Below are positions 1-6,660 of a stretch of 64,000 nt of DNA, one piece after another. How positions within the stretch are numbered: the first letter of the stretch is position 1; every line of letters begins with the position of its first letter. Origin of the DNA: Mesorhizobium_K sp040049215 (GTDB lineage: Bacteria; Pseudomonadota; Alphaproteobacteria; Rhizobiales; Rhizobiaceae). The stretch lies in the NCBI RefSeq assembly GCF_040049215.1, contig NZ_JBDZDN010000004.1, forward strand, positions 186,001 through 250,000, given 5' to 3'. Under the pieces are notes generated by a model. It made no database searches and had not been told where the DNA came from. It saw nothing but the letters and a program-made list of their open reading frames with translations. Both the position numbers and the translations under genes were made by a program.

Positions 1-1287
1 TTCGGCGACCTCGGCGCGCAGCTGCGGCAGCCCGGCCGAGGCCTCCGCCTCGGAGATCACTCCCTTGATCAGGCAGTCGACGGTGCGCGCCAGCTCGCGC
101 CTGGCCGCGGCAAGGCGCTGCGCCGCCTTCTCACGCGCCGCGCCCTCGCCGGAATGGAGCCGGCGGTGCTCGTCGTTGTAGCAGGCGACATAGTGGTCAA
201 GCAGCCTGCGGTCCGCGAGGTTGCGGCGCAGCGCGTCGAGAACCGCCGCCTCGATCGGCTCGATCGCATAGGGCCTGGTGTGCGCGCAGGCCCTGGCCTC
301 CTTGGCGCGCGTGCACATGATGCGCGTCTGGCGGCCCATCCTGTCCTTGACTGACATGCCCGCGCCGCACGCCCCGCAGCGAAGCAGGCCGGACAGCAGC
401 CGGCCGTTCTTCGGCGCCTGCCTGCGCTCGCCGCCCGCCGCCCGCTTCCTGGCCGCCGCCGCGGCGAAAAGCTCGCGCGGCACGATCCTGAGATGTTCGG
501 CCGCCTGTTCCTGCCACTCGGCCCGGTCGTTGACGCGCGAGATGCGGCGGCCGGTGTCCGGATCCTTGACGAAGCGCGTGCGGTTCCACACCAGCCGTCC
601 GTCATAGGCGGCGTTCTGCAGGATGCCGCTCTCGCGGCGGCGGCTGCCGTTGATGGTGGAGCCCTGCCAGTAGTGGCCACGCGGCGGGGCGACGCCGTCG
701 GCGTTGAGGCTGCCGGCGATGTCGCGCGGCACGCGGCCGTCGACATATTCGCTGAAGATGCGCAGCACGATCGCCGCCTCCTCCGGCACGATCGCCAGCT
801 CGCCCGCCCGGCCGGCCACCGGCGCATAGCCATAGGCCCTGCCCCCGGCGTTGCGGCCGTCGCGCACCACGCCGGCCATGCCGCGCCTCACCTTCTGCGC
901 GAGGTCCTGAAGATAGAGCGCTCCGACCAGCCCGCGAATGCCGATCTGGACGATGTCGGCCGTGCCGTCGTGCACCGCCCTGATCTCGACCCCGACATGG
1001 GTCAGGCGCTTGTAGATGCCCGCCAGGTCCTCCTGGTCGCGCGACAGCCGGTCGAGCGCCTCCACGACGAGAACGTCGAAGGCGCGGTCGCGGGCGGCGT
1101 CCATGACGGCGAGCAGCCCGTCGCGGCCCATGATCGAGGCGCCCGAGCGGGCGCGGTCGTCATAGACGGCGGTGACGGCGAGACCGGATTTCGCGGCATG
1201 GGCGGTGCAGAGCGCGACCTGGTCGTCGATCGACCTATCGGTCTGCAGGTCGCTCGAATACCTGGCGTATATCGCGGCGCGTTTCAT
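1..1287 (-). CDS. Large serine recombinase / phage integrase (C-terminus cut by window edge)
   Basis: Catalyses site-specific integration and excision of the prophage through a serine-DNA intermediate. The visible 429 codons begin MKRAAIYARYSSDLQ, with the nucleophilic serine in the YARYSS motif near residue 10. The resolvase-domain arginine region (DDRARSG) and LDRLSRDQ follow. Then come a recombinase domain and a zinc ribbon (LLRCGACGAGM, later Cys residues) typical of large serine integrases. The start is the conserved MKRAAIYAR; it overlaps the 3' end of the upstream small gene (1235-1432) by 53 bases. The gene is last in the leftward operon and so may depend on the early leftward promoter near 4300. 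The C-terminal coiled-coil part is outside the window. Confidence 0.93.
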   Translation of the reverse strand, partial: MKRAAIYARYSSDLQTDRSIDDQVALCTAHAAKSGLAVTAVYDDRARSGASIMGRDGLLAVMDAARDRAFDVLVVEALDRLSRDQEDLAGIYKRLTHVGVEIRAVHDGTADIVQIGIRGLVGALYLQDLAQKVRRGMAGVVRDGRNAGGRAYGYAPVAGRAGELAIVPEEAAIVLRIFSEYVDGRVPRDIAGSLNADGVAPPRGHYWQGSTINGSRRRESGILQNAAYDGRLVWNRTRFVKDPDTGRRISRVNDRAEWQEQAAEHLRIVPRELFAAAAARKRAAGGERRQAPKNGRLLSGLLRCGACGAGMSVKDRMGRQTRIMCTRAKEARACAHTRPYAIEPIEAAVLDALRRNLADRRLLDHYVACYNDEHRRLHSGEGAAREKAAQRLAAARRELARTVDCLIKGVISEAEASAGLPQLRAEVAE

Positions 1288-1432
1288 TGTTCTGATCCCC
1301 GTTCGGGCCTTCGACCCTCACCGCCTCTTGCGCATGATAATCGTCGCGGGCGGCCTGGCGTGCAAGAGCCTCGACGAAGCGGGCCAGCGCGGGGTGGATG
1401 CCAGCCGGCGGCGCGACGCTGGGGCGGATCAT
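1235..1432 (-). CDS. Small prophage protein of unknown function (65 aa)
   Basis: Starts MIRPSVAPPAG with an ATGA overlap on the stop of the DUF4326 gene, so it is translationally coupled to it. The start at 1432 is chosen for that overlap; a longer reading is possible. The first half is a basic/hydrophobic helix (ALARFVEALARQAAR). The second half (about residues 32-45) is encoded by a copy of a palindromic repeat element, and the C-terminus overlaps the integrase start. I recall similar short proteins next to rhizobial prophage integrases, but no function is known to me; an excisionase-like role would be a guess from position only. Confidence 0.6.
   Translation of the reverse strand: MIRPSVAPPAGIHPALARFVEALARQAARDDYHAQEAVRVEGPNGDQNNETRRDIRQVFERPADR
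1297..1330. repeat. Palindromic repeat element, copy B (in coding sequence)
   Basis: A 34-base segment that matches the segment at 1488-1521 at 29 of 34 positions (core CACCGCCTC). It has an internal self-complementary stretch around the CCTTCG motif. It lies in frame within the 65-aa gene at 1235-1432 and adds the peptide EAVRVEGPNG. Confidence 0.6.
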
Positions 1433-1842
1433 TTCCGGTTCGCCAGTTCGAGAAGCACGTCGGCGTGGCATTGCGGATTTTTCGTTTCCCCGTTCGCGCC
1501 TTCGGCGCTCACCGCCTCATTTTTGAGCTTGCACCAGCAGGCGAGGTTCTTGCCGCGCAGCGCGGAAAAGGCCTCGGGGCGCCGCTCGGCTTCCTGGCGG
1601 AACAGCGCGACGGCGATACGCGCGCCTTCGCGATCGGCGTCGGCCGCCGTCACGGCATCGAACGGGTCGATGCCCAGCGCCGGAAAGCCGCCGTGATACC
1701 AGGTCCGCAAGACGTGGTGGGGATTGCCCCATTTGGTCGGGCGCGCGACGTTGGCGGCCGGCAGGCCGTTGGTGGCGAGCGAATGCGCCTGGAGGTTGAA
1801 GCCGGCGCGGCGGGAGAGCTGAAGGCGGACGGGGGTGATCAT
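1429..1842 (-). CDS. DUF4326 domain protein
   Basis: 137 aa with the DUF4326 pattern: an N-terminal PTKWGNPHHV segment and a C-terminal CWCKL...CHADVL cysteine/histidine cluster, the family hallmark. The family is common in phages and mobile elements; its biochemical role is not established as far as I know. ATGA overlap with the gene upstream (stop at 1839) and with the gene downstream places it in the leftward operon. Residues about 107-120 (EAVSAEGANGETKN) come from an in-frame copy of the repeat element found again in the next gene, so this stretch lies between the two Cys motifs and may be a tolerated loop. Confidence 0.85.
   Translation of the reverse strand: MITPVRLQLSRRAGFNLQAHSLATNGLPAANVARPTKWGNPHHVLRTWYHGGFPALGIDPFDAVTAADADREGARIAVALFRQEAERRPEAFSALRGKNLACWCKLKNEAVSAEGANGETKNPQCHADVLLELANRK
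1488..1521. repeat. Palindromic repeat element, copy A (in coding sequence)
   Basis: 34 bases, CCCCGTTCGCGCCTTCGGCG onward, ending in CTCACCGCCTC; 29 of 34 identical to copy B (1297-1330). The central GCGCCTTCGGCGC forms a short hairpin. In frame within the DUF4326 gene. Confidence 0.6.
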
Positions 1843-2033
1843 TCTGGCTTGTCCAGAATGAAGGTGAATTGTCCATCATTGTCGCCAGCATGGATAGTCT
1901 CGCCGCAAGCTGAGCATTCGAACCGCTCGCTTCCGGCCATATGCGTGCCCGGGATGCCATGCGCGGTGTCGTGCATGTGGCGGAACGGCCGCTTCTGACC
2001 GCAGCTGTGGCAATGCGCTTCGATGTTGCTCAT
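1839..2033 (-). CDS. Small zinc-ribbon protein (64 aa)
   Basis: Two CxxC pairs are visible, CHSCGQ near residue 8 and CSACGE near residue 40, with histidines between them (HMHDTAH). This is a zinc-ribbon fold of the type seen in many small phage proteins. Its start overlaps the stop of the upstream gene by four bases. The partner or target is unknown. Confidence 0.7.
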   Translation of the reverse strand: MSNIEAHCHSCGQKRPFRHMHDTAHGIPGTHMAGSERFECSACGETIHAGDNDGQFTFILDKPE

Positions 2034-2281
2034 GGCCCCCCTCCGCCGGCTTCGCCGGCACCTCCCCCCGCCTCGCGGCGGGTGGCGGATAGGCGCGCTT
2101 CATGCTGCCGGTGGAACCAAAGCTGATAGCAACCGCGCTGTTCGCCTTTCGGACAGCCTTCCCACCACAACCGGCATGATCCTGGCCCGGCTTCTGGATC
2201 TCGGCCGCATTTCTTCCCTCTGCCTTGGGGCGTTGTCCACGCGGGCGGCGGTGGCAGCAAAAGGTCGAGTTGATCGCTCAT
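2030..2281 (-). CDS. Small Cys-rich prophage protein (83 aa)
   Basis: The middle contains four cysteines (KKCGRDP, GSCRLW, EGCPKG, RGCYQL) that could bind a metal. The start at 2281 overlaps the stop of the DUF5131 gene (ATGA) and the stop overlaps the next gene, so it belongs to the leftward operon. The last 20 or so residues, rich in Gly/Ala/Glu, are encoded by a palindromic repeat element (2035-2092) and look like a late addition to the protein. No function recognised. Confidence 0.65.
   Translation of the reverse strand: MSDQLDLLLPPPPAWTTPQGRGKKCGRDPEAGPGSCRLWWEGCPKGEQRGCYQLWFHRQHEARLSATRREAGGGAGEAGGGGP
2035..2092. repeat. GC-rich palindromic repeat, family 2, copy 1
   Basis: Contains GCCGGCTTCGCCGGC (hairpin), then CACCTCCCCCCGC and GGGTGGCGGATA. 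The same order of motifs recurs at 10798-10854. It resembles dispersed intergenic palindromes of rhizobial genomes but here encodes the C-terminus of a protein. Confidence 0.7.
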
Positions 2282-3423
2282 CGCGACATCACCGGGAAGC
2301 TATTGTGCTCGACGCCGTCGAGCAGGCGGCCGGCGCGCTTCTTGCCGGTGCGCAGGTGCATCGGGCCGTCCGGCGCTTCCAGCGGATCGAACCAGTCGAA
2401 GCTGTCGGTCGTCCTGAGCCAGCGACCCTCCCGTTCATCGGATGACGGCGTGAACCAGACGCCGTCGCCGTGGTCGTTGCCGTAGCCGCCGAGATGCTCG
2501 CCCCACTGCTTGAAGAAAAACGGAACGCCGGCGGCGGCGCACTGGTCGCGGATCGACAGCGCCCAGGCCGGATGCATGGGACGCGCGCCCTGCCCCGACT
2601 CGCCGCCGACGATGACCCAGTCGAGAATTGCGGTTCCAGATTCCTGCGCGAGATGGCTGCGCGCTGTCCTGACTAGCGTCTGCAGCTCGGGGCTGTCGAC
2701 ATTGTCTGGATGGTGATGAACTCCGAAGCCGAAGTCGATCGGGCCGAGCAGCGGCTCAGCGCTGACGAAGCGGATCGCGGCGGGCGTGGCGAGCAGGTCG
2801 GGAATGCGCTCGTCGGCTCGGCGCTGGTCCTCAGCCGAGACGCCAAGCCAGGCGTTGGAAAGCGGCCACACCTGGAGATGGGCGATATCGCCCTGCAGGA
2901 CGATCCCCTCACCTACCTTGGAATTCGGATCGCGCGTCATGCTGGCAAGGGTCAGCTCAAGTGCGGCCAATCCGACCGGATGCGCACGCGCCGCGGACAG
3001 ATACGCCCGCATGCGCGCGCTGCGTTTGGTCAGCACCTGAAAGGTGTGCTGGGGGCAGAGCGCCATGACGGCGAAGACGCGGTCGATCCATTCGTCCGGT
3101 ACGTCTTCGTGGAACAGGTCGGACATGGAATTGACGAAGACGGTGCGCGGGCTTTTCCAGCGCAGGGGCGCGGTCAGGATATGCTCCGGGGCCAGCGCGA
3201 CCTTGCCCGTCCAGATCGCCTTACCTTTAACCTTGCGCGTGGTGCCGGCGTAATGCGTCTCTCTGCCTGCAGCGGCGTTGATCGCCTCGATGCGGGCTGC
3301 CATCTTCATCGCGTAGCAGTTCGTGCAGCCCGGCGTCAGGATGGTGCAGCCGGCCAGCGGGTTCCACGTCTCGCCTCCGGCGCCGGGCCGATGGGTCCAT
3401 TCGATCGTGGTGCCGTTGGCCAT
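2278..3423 (-). CDS. DUF5131 family (phage Gp37/Gp68-like) protein
   Basis: 381 aa from MANGTTIEW. The family signature is visible: an IEWT start, then WNPLAGCTILTPGCTNCYA with a three-cysteine cluster near residues 27-37, a long central region with VFVNSMSDLFHEDV and FQVLTKR, and near the C-terminus VIVGGESG.GARPM and FFFKQWGE. The Cys cluster recalls radical-SAM-like metal binding, but the activity of the family is not established. The start at 3423 is set by the ATGA overlap with the upstream gene, not by the longer open frame. Part of the leftward operon. Confidence 0.88.
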   Translation of the reverse strand: MANGTTIEWTHRPGAGGETWNPLAGCTILTPGCTNCYAMKMAARIEAINAAAGRETHYAGTTRKVKGKAIWTGKVALAPEHILTAPLRWKSPRTVFVNSMSDLFHEDVPDEWIDRVFAVMALCPQHTFQVLTKRSARMRAYLSAARAHPVGLAALELTLASMTRDPNSKVGEGIVLQGDIAHLQVWPLSNAWLGVSAEDQRRADERIPDLLATPAAIRFVSAEPLLGPIDFGFGVHHHPDNVDSPELQTLVRTARSHLAQESGTAILDWVIVGGESGQGARPMHPAWALSIRDQCAAAGVPFFFKQWGEHLGGYGNDHGDGVWFTPSSDEREGRWLRTTDSFDWFDPLEAPDGPMHLRTGKKRAGRLLDGVEHNSFPVMSR

Positions 3424-3620
3424 CAGAGCAGCCCTCCCCGCTTCGGTTCGGCGCAGGCCGGGCAAGTGTGCGTCCATTCGCCCGACACCTTCTGGATTTT
3501 CCAGCCGTCGTCCTTGGCGTCGGCGATCATCACGTCGAATTCGTCGCCGGCGTAGGTCCTGCGCTGCGAGAAGCCGCAGTCGCAGACGAGCTGCTGCTGG
3601 CCGGCGTGTTTCTCGATCAC
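3423..3620 (-). CDS. Small zinc-ribbon protein (65 aa)
   Basis: Two Cys pairs, LVCDCGF near residue 12 and TCPACAE near residue 54, flank a short beta-rich segment (GDEFDVMIADAKDDGWKI). This is a compact zinc-ribbon arrangement. ATGA overlaps at both ends tie it to the genes at 3617 and 2278. Function unknown; small zinc ribbons in early phage operons often act as regulators or adaptors. Confidence 0.72.
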   Translation of the reverse strand: MIEKHAGQQQLVCDCGFSQRRTYAGDEFDVMIADAKDDGWKIQKVSGEWTHTCPACAEPKRGGLL

Positions 3621-3928
3621 CAGCCGCCTCCCGCCGTGAGGCCGAAGACGAGCAGCGCGCCGCCGAGCACGCCGATCGATGACAGCAGCACCGTCTCGGC
3701 GAGCGTGAACATGGGGCGGGCGGCAAGCGGCAGGCAGCGGCTGACGCGGTCCTGCAGCTCTTCATCGAGCGCTGCCTCGACGACATAGTCGAGCGGGGCT
3801 TTCATCGCCTCACACAAATCGTCGGTGAATTGATCGTCCGGCCTGCCTGCGAGAATATCGGCAACCGGATCGCGCCGCCTGCCGGAAAACCGGCTCTGCA
3901 CCTGCCGCACGGCGTCACGGGCGCTCAT
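3617..3928 (-). CDS. Small membrane protein with C-terminal TM segment (103 aa)
   Basis: Starts MSARDAVRQVQSRF at 3928, in an ATGA overlap with the upstream 46-aa gene. The N-terminal two thirds are soluble and acidic/basic mixed; the end (FTLAETVLLSSIGVLGGALLVFGLTAGG) is one membrane span. A tail-anchored topology is likely. No family recognised; position suggests an accessory early function. Confidence 0.6.
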   Translation of the reverse strand: MSARDAVRQVQSRFSGRRRDPVADILAGRPDDQFTDDLCEAMKAPLDYVVEAALDEELQDRVSRCLPLAARPMFTLAETVLLSSIGVLGGALLVFGLTAGGGW

Positions 3929-4065
3929 GACGCGCCTCCGAACAGGATCCAGACGCCGGCGGCGTAGAGAAAGAGGCCCATGGCCGCGAAGGCGGCGATG
4001 TCCTGGGCGCACCAGGCGGTGAGGCGCGCTGCGCCGAACAGGGAAGAAAGAAAGCGGGCGCGCAT
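3925..4065 (-). CDS. Short TM protein (46 aa)
   Basis: Begins MRARFLSSLFG at 4065, one base after the stop of the preceding gene, and ends with an ATGA overlap. Residues 20-42 (IAAFAAMGLFLYAAGVWILFG) form a single hydrophobic span preceded by a basic N-terminus. Function unknown. Confidence 0.5.
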   Translation of the reverse strand: MRARFLSSLFGAARLTAWCAQDIAAFAAMGLFLYAAGVWILFGGAS

Positions 4066-4066
4066 G

Positions 4067-4288
4067 TCAGGCGAGCCTGCGGACGGCGCGGGCGCGGGCG
4101 AGTGCTGCGGCTTCCTCGCCGTGACGCTCGATGTCGGCGTCGGCATAGTCGCCATAGACGGCGAGCGCGCGGGCGGTGACGGTCATGCCGGCAGCGCGCA
4201 TGTCGCGCATGGTCTCGGCCATACGCTCGACGATCGATGGGTTTTCGGGGGGAAGGGTTGCCGCCGGGGCGTTTTCGAAGCCGATCAT
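4067..4288 (-). CDS. First gene of leftward early operon, unknown protein (73 aa)
   Basis: The start MIGFENAP at 4288 is preferred because GGAG sits 7 bases upstream; two in-frame ATGs at 4300 and 4306 are alternatives. The protein is mostly helical with an Ala/Arg/Glu-rich C-terminus. It is the first gene after the operator pair at 4333-4376, so it should be repressed in the lysogen. No family recognised. Confidence 0.6.
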   Translation of the reverse strand: MIGFENAPAATLPPENPSIVERMAETMRDMRAAGMTVTARALAVYGDYADADIERHGEEAAALARARAVRRLA

Positions 4289-4332
4289 GGTGCTCTCCAT
4301 CCGCATGAGTGCGAATGGGGGCGCATTATCTA

Positions 4333-4376
4333 CGGAATTTATTCCGCGTCAATTCCTACGTACGGAAATTTTTCCG
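4333..4376. promoter_or_regulatory. Left operator pair of the prophage repressor
   Basis: Two 14-bp palindromes, CGGAATTTATTCCG (4333-4346) and CGGAAATTTTTCCG (4363-4376), have starts 30 bp apart. They lie just upstream of the leftward operon (4288) and abut the stop of the gene at 4377. The same motif occurs on the other side of the repressor gene. The flanking AT-rich stretch fits a leftward early promoter covered by the repressor. Confidence 0.8.
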
Positions 4377-4640
4377 TTACTGACCGACATTGCCTGCGCG
4401 GCGAGCCGCAAGAGCGGCCTGCAACTCCGTGGCGATGGCGGCGGTCCGTTCAGTCGCCGCCGCAATTCGCACCAGCAGATAAATCAACTGAGCGACGCCG
4501 AAAAAGAGGATGCCGGTGCCAAAGAACGGCAGGCTGGCGAGGACTTGAACGCCGGTAGGCGGACGTTCCACCGCAAGGACCCCGAGCCCCAGCATCGTTG
4601 CTATGGCGCCGGCAACGGCGAAAATCACGACCAGAATCAT
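4377..4640 (-). CDS. Two-TM membrane protein downstream of repressor; superinfection-exclusion candidate
   Basis: 87 aa from MILVVIFAVAG, with a strong ribosome site (GGGGAGGGG) 5 bases upstream. Residues 1-22 and 34-58 are hydrophobic spans; the C-terminal 28 residues form a charged/Ala-rich helix. It lies 21 bases after the repressor stop on the same strand, so it is probably transcribed with the repressor in the lysogen while other early genes are off. Membrane proteins in that position often alter superinfection, which is the basis of the suggested role. No homologue recognised. Confidence 0.65.
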   Translation of the reverse strand: MILVVIFAVAGAIATMLGLGVLAVERPPTGVQVLASLPFFGTGILFFGVAQLIYLLVRIAAATERTAAIATELQAALAARRAGNVGQ

Positions 4641-4661
4641 GCGACCCCTCCCCTTCCTGCG

Positions 4662-5345
4662 TCACACTCCGAAAAGTTCGTTGAGCGTCATGACCTTGTG
4701 GACCGCGACCACCGTGATCAGCTTCAGTTCCACGGTCGCCGCCGGATTCAGTTTGCCGATCACCAGGTGCGTGGGCGTGCGCTTTATGAGCCGCCCGATC
4801 GTCGCCTCCTGCCCGTCCGCCGGGTCGGCGAGAATCTGGACAACCACCGAATCGCCGGGGCGCGCCGGCCTGTCAGGATGGATGAAGCGCAGATCGCCGG
4901 GATTGTGCTCGGGCACCATCGAGGTGCCTTCCACATAAAGCGCGTAGGCGTTTCTGGCGCTGGACAGGCCCGGCGGCCTGCGCACCCAGTCGACCGGATC
5001 GGTGGAGATCTGGAACGCGCCGCGCGCATGCGAGCCGGCGGCGGTTCCGAGAACGGGGACATCGTTTGGCATCGACGCGGCAGACGGCAGCAGGACCGGC
5101 GCAAGGCGAACCTCGGTCTTACGCGGTGCCAAAGGAACGTCTTCGCCGCGCAGGAGGAACGCTTCGGTCGTCCCCAGGGCATCGGCTATGGCCGCCAGAT
5201 TGCCACCTCGCGGCAAGCCGGCGTCGGGCTTGAGCATCTTGCCCACGGTATCGGGGTGCAGCCCGGCGGCTATGGAAAGCTTGCGCCCCGAGGTGCCTCT
5301 TTCGGCCATCAGCTTGCGCAGTCGCAATTGAAAATCGGTTGCCAT
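4662..5345 (-). CDS. Prophage repressor, XRE HTH + S24 (LexA-like) peptidase domain
   Basis: 227 aa from MATDFQLRLRKLM (start set by family layout; the longer frame runs through the operators). HTH about residues 5-65 (RKLSIAAGLHPDTVGKMLK). An Ala103-Gly104 self-cleavage site lies in GTAAGS. The S24 domain has nucleophile Ser142 in EGTSMVP and general base Lys188 in GRLIKR. RecA-stimulated self-cleavage during DNA damage is expected from the family. It should bind the 14-bp palindromes at 4333-4376 and 5383-5419, the second pair lying in its own promoter region. Confidence 0.92.
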   Translation of the reverse strand: MATDFQLRLRKLMAERGTSGRKLSIAAGLHPDTVGKMLKPDAGLPRGGNLAAIADALGTTEAFLLRGEDVPLAPRKTEVRLAPVLLPSAASMPNDVPVLGTAAGSHARGAFQISTDPVDWVRRPPGLSSARNAYALYVEGTSMVPEHNPGDLRFIHPDRPARPGDSVVVQILADPADGQEATIGRLIKRTPTHLVIGKLNPAATVELKLITVVAVHKVMTLNELFGV

Positions 5346-5382
5346 GTGCGGAAATCTAGCCGCGCCGACAGGTTTCGTATCG

Positions 5383-5419
5383 CGGAAAAAACTCCGTTGA
5401 CGACAAGGAAAGATTTCCG
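5383..5419. promoter_or_regulatory. Right operator pair / divergent promoter region
   Basis: CGGAAAAAACTCCG (5383-5396) and AGGAAAGATTTCCG (5406-5419) match the left operators at the outer GGAA/TTCCG or GGAA/CTCCG half-sites. They lie between the divergent repressor (start 5345) and Cro-like (start 5434) genes. The second site ends only 14 bases before the rightward start codon, so bound repressor should block rightward transcription. Confidence 0.8.
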
Positions 5420-5433
5420 TATCCATTGCGATC

Positions 5434-5685
5434 ATGTTGAACCTGCGCTCCCAGCTCATATCGGTTTCCAATGCCTATTGCGCCGCGACGCGCCTTTCGC
5501 GGTCGCGGGTTTCGACCATCGTGCTCAATCGGGGAGCCACGCTCGACAAAATCGCGGCGGGCGAATCGGACATCAACACCGGCACGTTCGAGAAGGCGCT
5601 GCTCTGGTATTCGGCCAATTGGCCCGAGAACGCGGTGTGGCCCGACGACGTCGCCCGGCCCCGGTCTACCGAGGCGGCGGCATGA
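5434..5685 (+). CDS. Cro-like rightward early regulator (83 aa)
   Basis: First rightward gene after the operator pair. Residues 10-40 (SNAYCAATRLSRSRVSTIVL) form a likely helix-turn-helix, followed by a conserved-looking GTFEKALLWYSANWPENAVWP segment that I associate with small regulators of rhizobial prophages. Position directly opposite the S24 repressor suggests a Cro function; that is inference. Stop overlaps the next start (ATGA). Confidence 0.75.
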   Translation: MLNLRSQLISVSNAYCAATRLSRSRVSTIVLNRGATLDKIAAGESDINTGTFEKALLWYSANWPENAVWPDDVARPRSTEAAA

Positions 5686-6035
5686 ATTTGCGCTCCGCCT
5701 ATCTCGCCGATCGCGGCGCGCGTCTCGCGGGACTGACGCCGCATTTTGATCCCTGCCACGTTCCCCGGCAGGAAACTGCTGCCCCGGATGTCATCCCCTC
5801 CACATCCGGGGCGGCCTTTCATTTCGAACTGACGCTGTCCGACCGTGTGCAGGCGATCCTGCACCTGGCCGCGAAAGCCGCCGGCGTCGAACCAGGCGAG
5901 CTGATCGCGCGGGCAATCGTGTTTTACGCCGGCGAGGCGGTCGGCTTTCCCGCACTCGCGGATGAACTTTACGCGCCGCCGGAAGAGCGCGCGGGCGCAT
6001 CTCGGTTTCACGAGTTCAGGAGCGGCGGACCATGA
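5682..6035 (+). CDS. Early protein of unknown function (117 aa)
   Basis: Starts MNLRSAYLADRG at the ATGA overlap with the Cro-like gene. The N-terminal half is low in structure; residues 55-90 (LSDRVQAILHLAAKAAGVEPGELIARAI) could be a ribbon-helix-helix or similar small DNA-binding helix pair. No family recognised. After its stop only a 9-codon reading frame follows (6032-6061), then a palindrome-rich gap. Confidence 0.6.
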   Translation: MNLRSAYLADRGARLAGLTPHFDPCHVPRQETAAPDVIPSTSGAAFHFELTLSDRVQAILHLAAKAAGVEPGELIARAIVFYAGEAVGFPALADELYAPPEERAGASRFHEFRSGGP

Positions 6036-6092
6036 GCAAGCAGGCATGCGGGCCTCCATGAGGTGACCGCCACACACTGACGACATCCGAGC

Positions 6093-6139
6093 TTTCCCGC
6101 GATGGGAAACGACGCCGGGAATTCCCGGCGCGGGAAATC
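6093..6139. promoter_or_regulatory. Cluster of TTCCC/GGGAA palindromes upstream of early regulator
   Basis: TTTCCCGCGATGGGAAA (6093-6109) is followed by the perfect 18-bp palindrome CGCCGGGAATTCCCGGCG (6113-6130) and a further CGGGAAA half-site (6131-6137). The cluster lies in the 127-base gap before the gene starting at 6163, whose ribosome site GAGGAGG follows directly. The half-sites differ from the repressor operators (GGGAA rather than CGGAA), suggesting another regulator. Confidence 0.6.
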
Positions 6140-6162
6140 TTTTGCGCCTGAGGAGGCCGCCG

Positions 6163-6660
6163 ATGGTACCGAACGCGAACGCCCGACACTTCCTGCTGAA
6201 GGCCCGCCAGCGCGACCTGATCGCGGCGGCCGGCGGCATCGAGCGCGCGGCCGAGGTCTGCTCCTACGGCAAGAGCACGGTCGGGCGCTGGGCCAACGCC
6301 GACAGCCCCGAACTGATGCCGCTCGACGCGATCTTCGCGCTCGAGGAGGAAGCCGGCCGCTTCGACATGAGCGAGGCGATCTGCCACGCGCGGGGCCGCA
6401 AGCTGGCCGACCTCGACGCGGCACAGGCCGCCGCCAACGGCAGCGTGATGGAACGGCACGCCGAGGCGGTGGTGCAGTTCGGCGAGCTGATGACCGCCGG
6501 CGCGCTCGCCTTCGCCGACATGAAGCTGACGCCGGCCGAAGCGGCCGGCATCGACCGCGCCGCGGCCAGGGCGATCGACGCCATGGCCGAGCTGCGCAAG
6601 GCCGCCGCCCATGTGCGCGGCGAAGGCGGACTGAGCGTCGTGGCGGGAGGGGCGAAGTGA
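6163..6660 (+). CDS. Probable phage transcription regulator (CII-like HTH protein, 165 aa)
   Basis: Start MVPNANARHFLL with GAGGAGG 6 bases upstream. The N-terminal part (LIAAAGGIERAAEVCSYGKS, TVGRWANAD) is a helix-turn-helix of the kind seen in CII-type or YdaS-like phage regulators; the rest is Ala-rich helix. The stop overlaps the GTG start of the GcrA-like gene. Its promoter region carries the palindromes at 6093-6139, so it may be autoregulated. Exact family not certain. Confidence 0.7.
   Translation: MVPNANARHFLLKARQRDLIAAAGGIERAAEVCSYGKSTVGRWANADSPELMPLDAIFALEEEAGRFDMSEAICHARGRKLADLDAAQAAANGSVMERHAEAVVQFGELMTAGALAFADMKLTPAEAAGIDRAAARAIDAMAELRKAAAHVRGEGGLSVVAGGAK

Noticed and set aside
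493..1998. 501-codon plus-strand open frame across the integrase and small leftward genes
   Set aside because: Overlaps five minus-strand genes with coherent motifs and ATGA overlaps; composition is not protein-like.
4176..6035. 619-codon plus-strand open frame through the immunity region
   Set aside because: Runs through both operator pairs and antisense to the repressor; only the last 117 codons (from 5682) are a plausible gene.
6032..6061. Nine-codon reading frame after the 5682 gene (MSKQACGPP)
   Set aside because: Has an ATGA overlap but is too short to support; it could be a leader peptide or a remnant, with no evidence for either.
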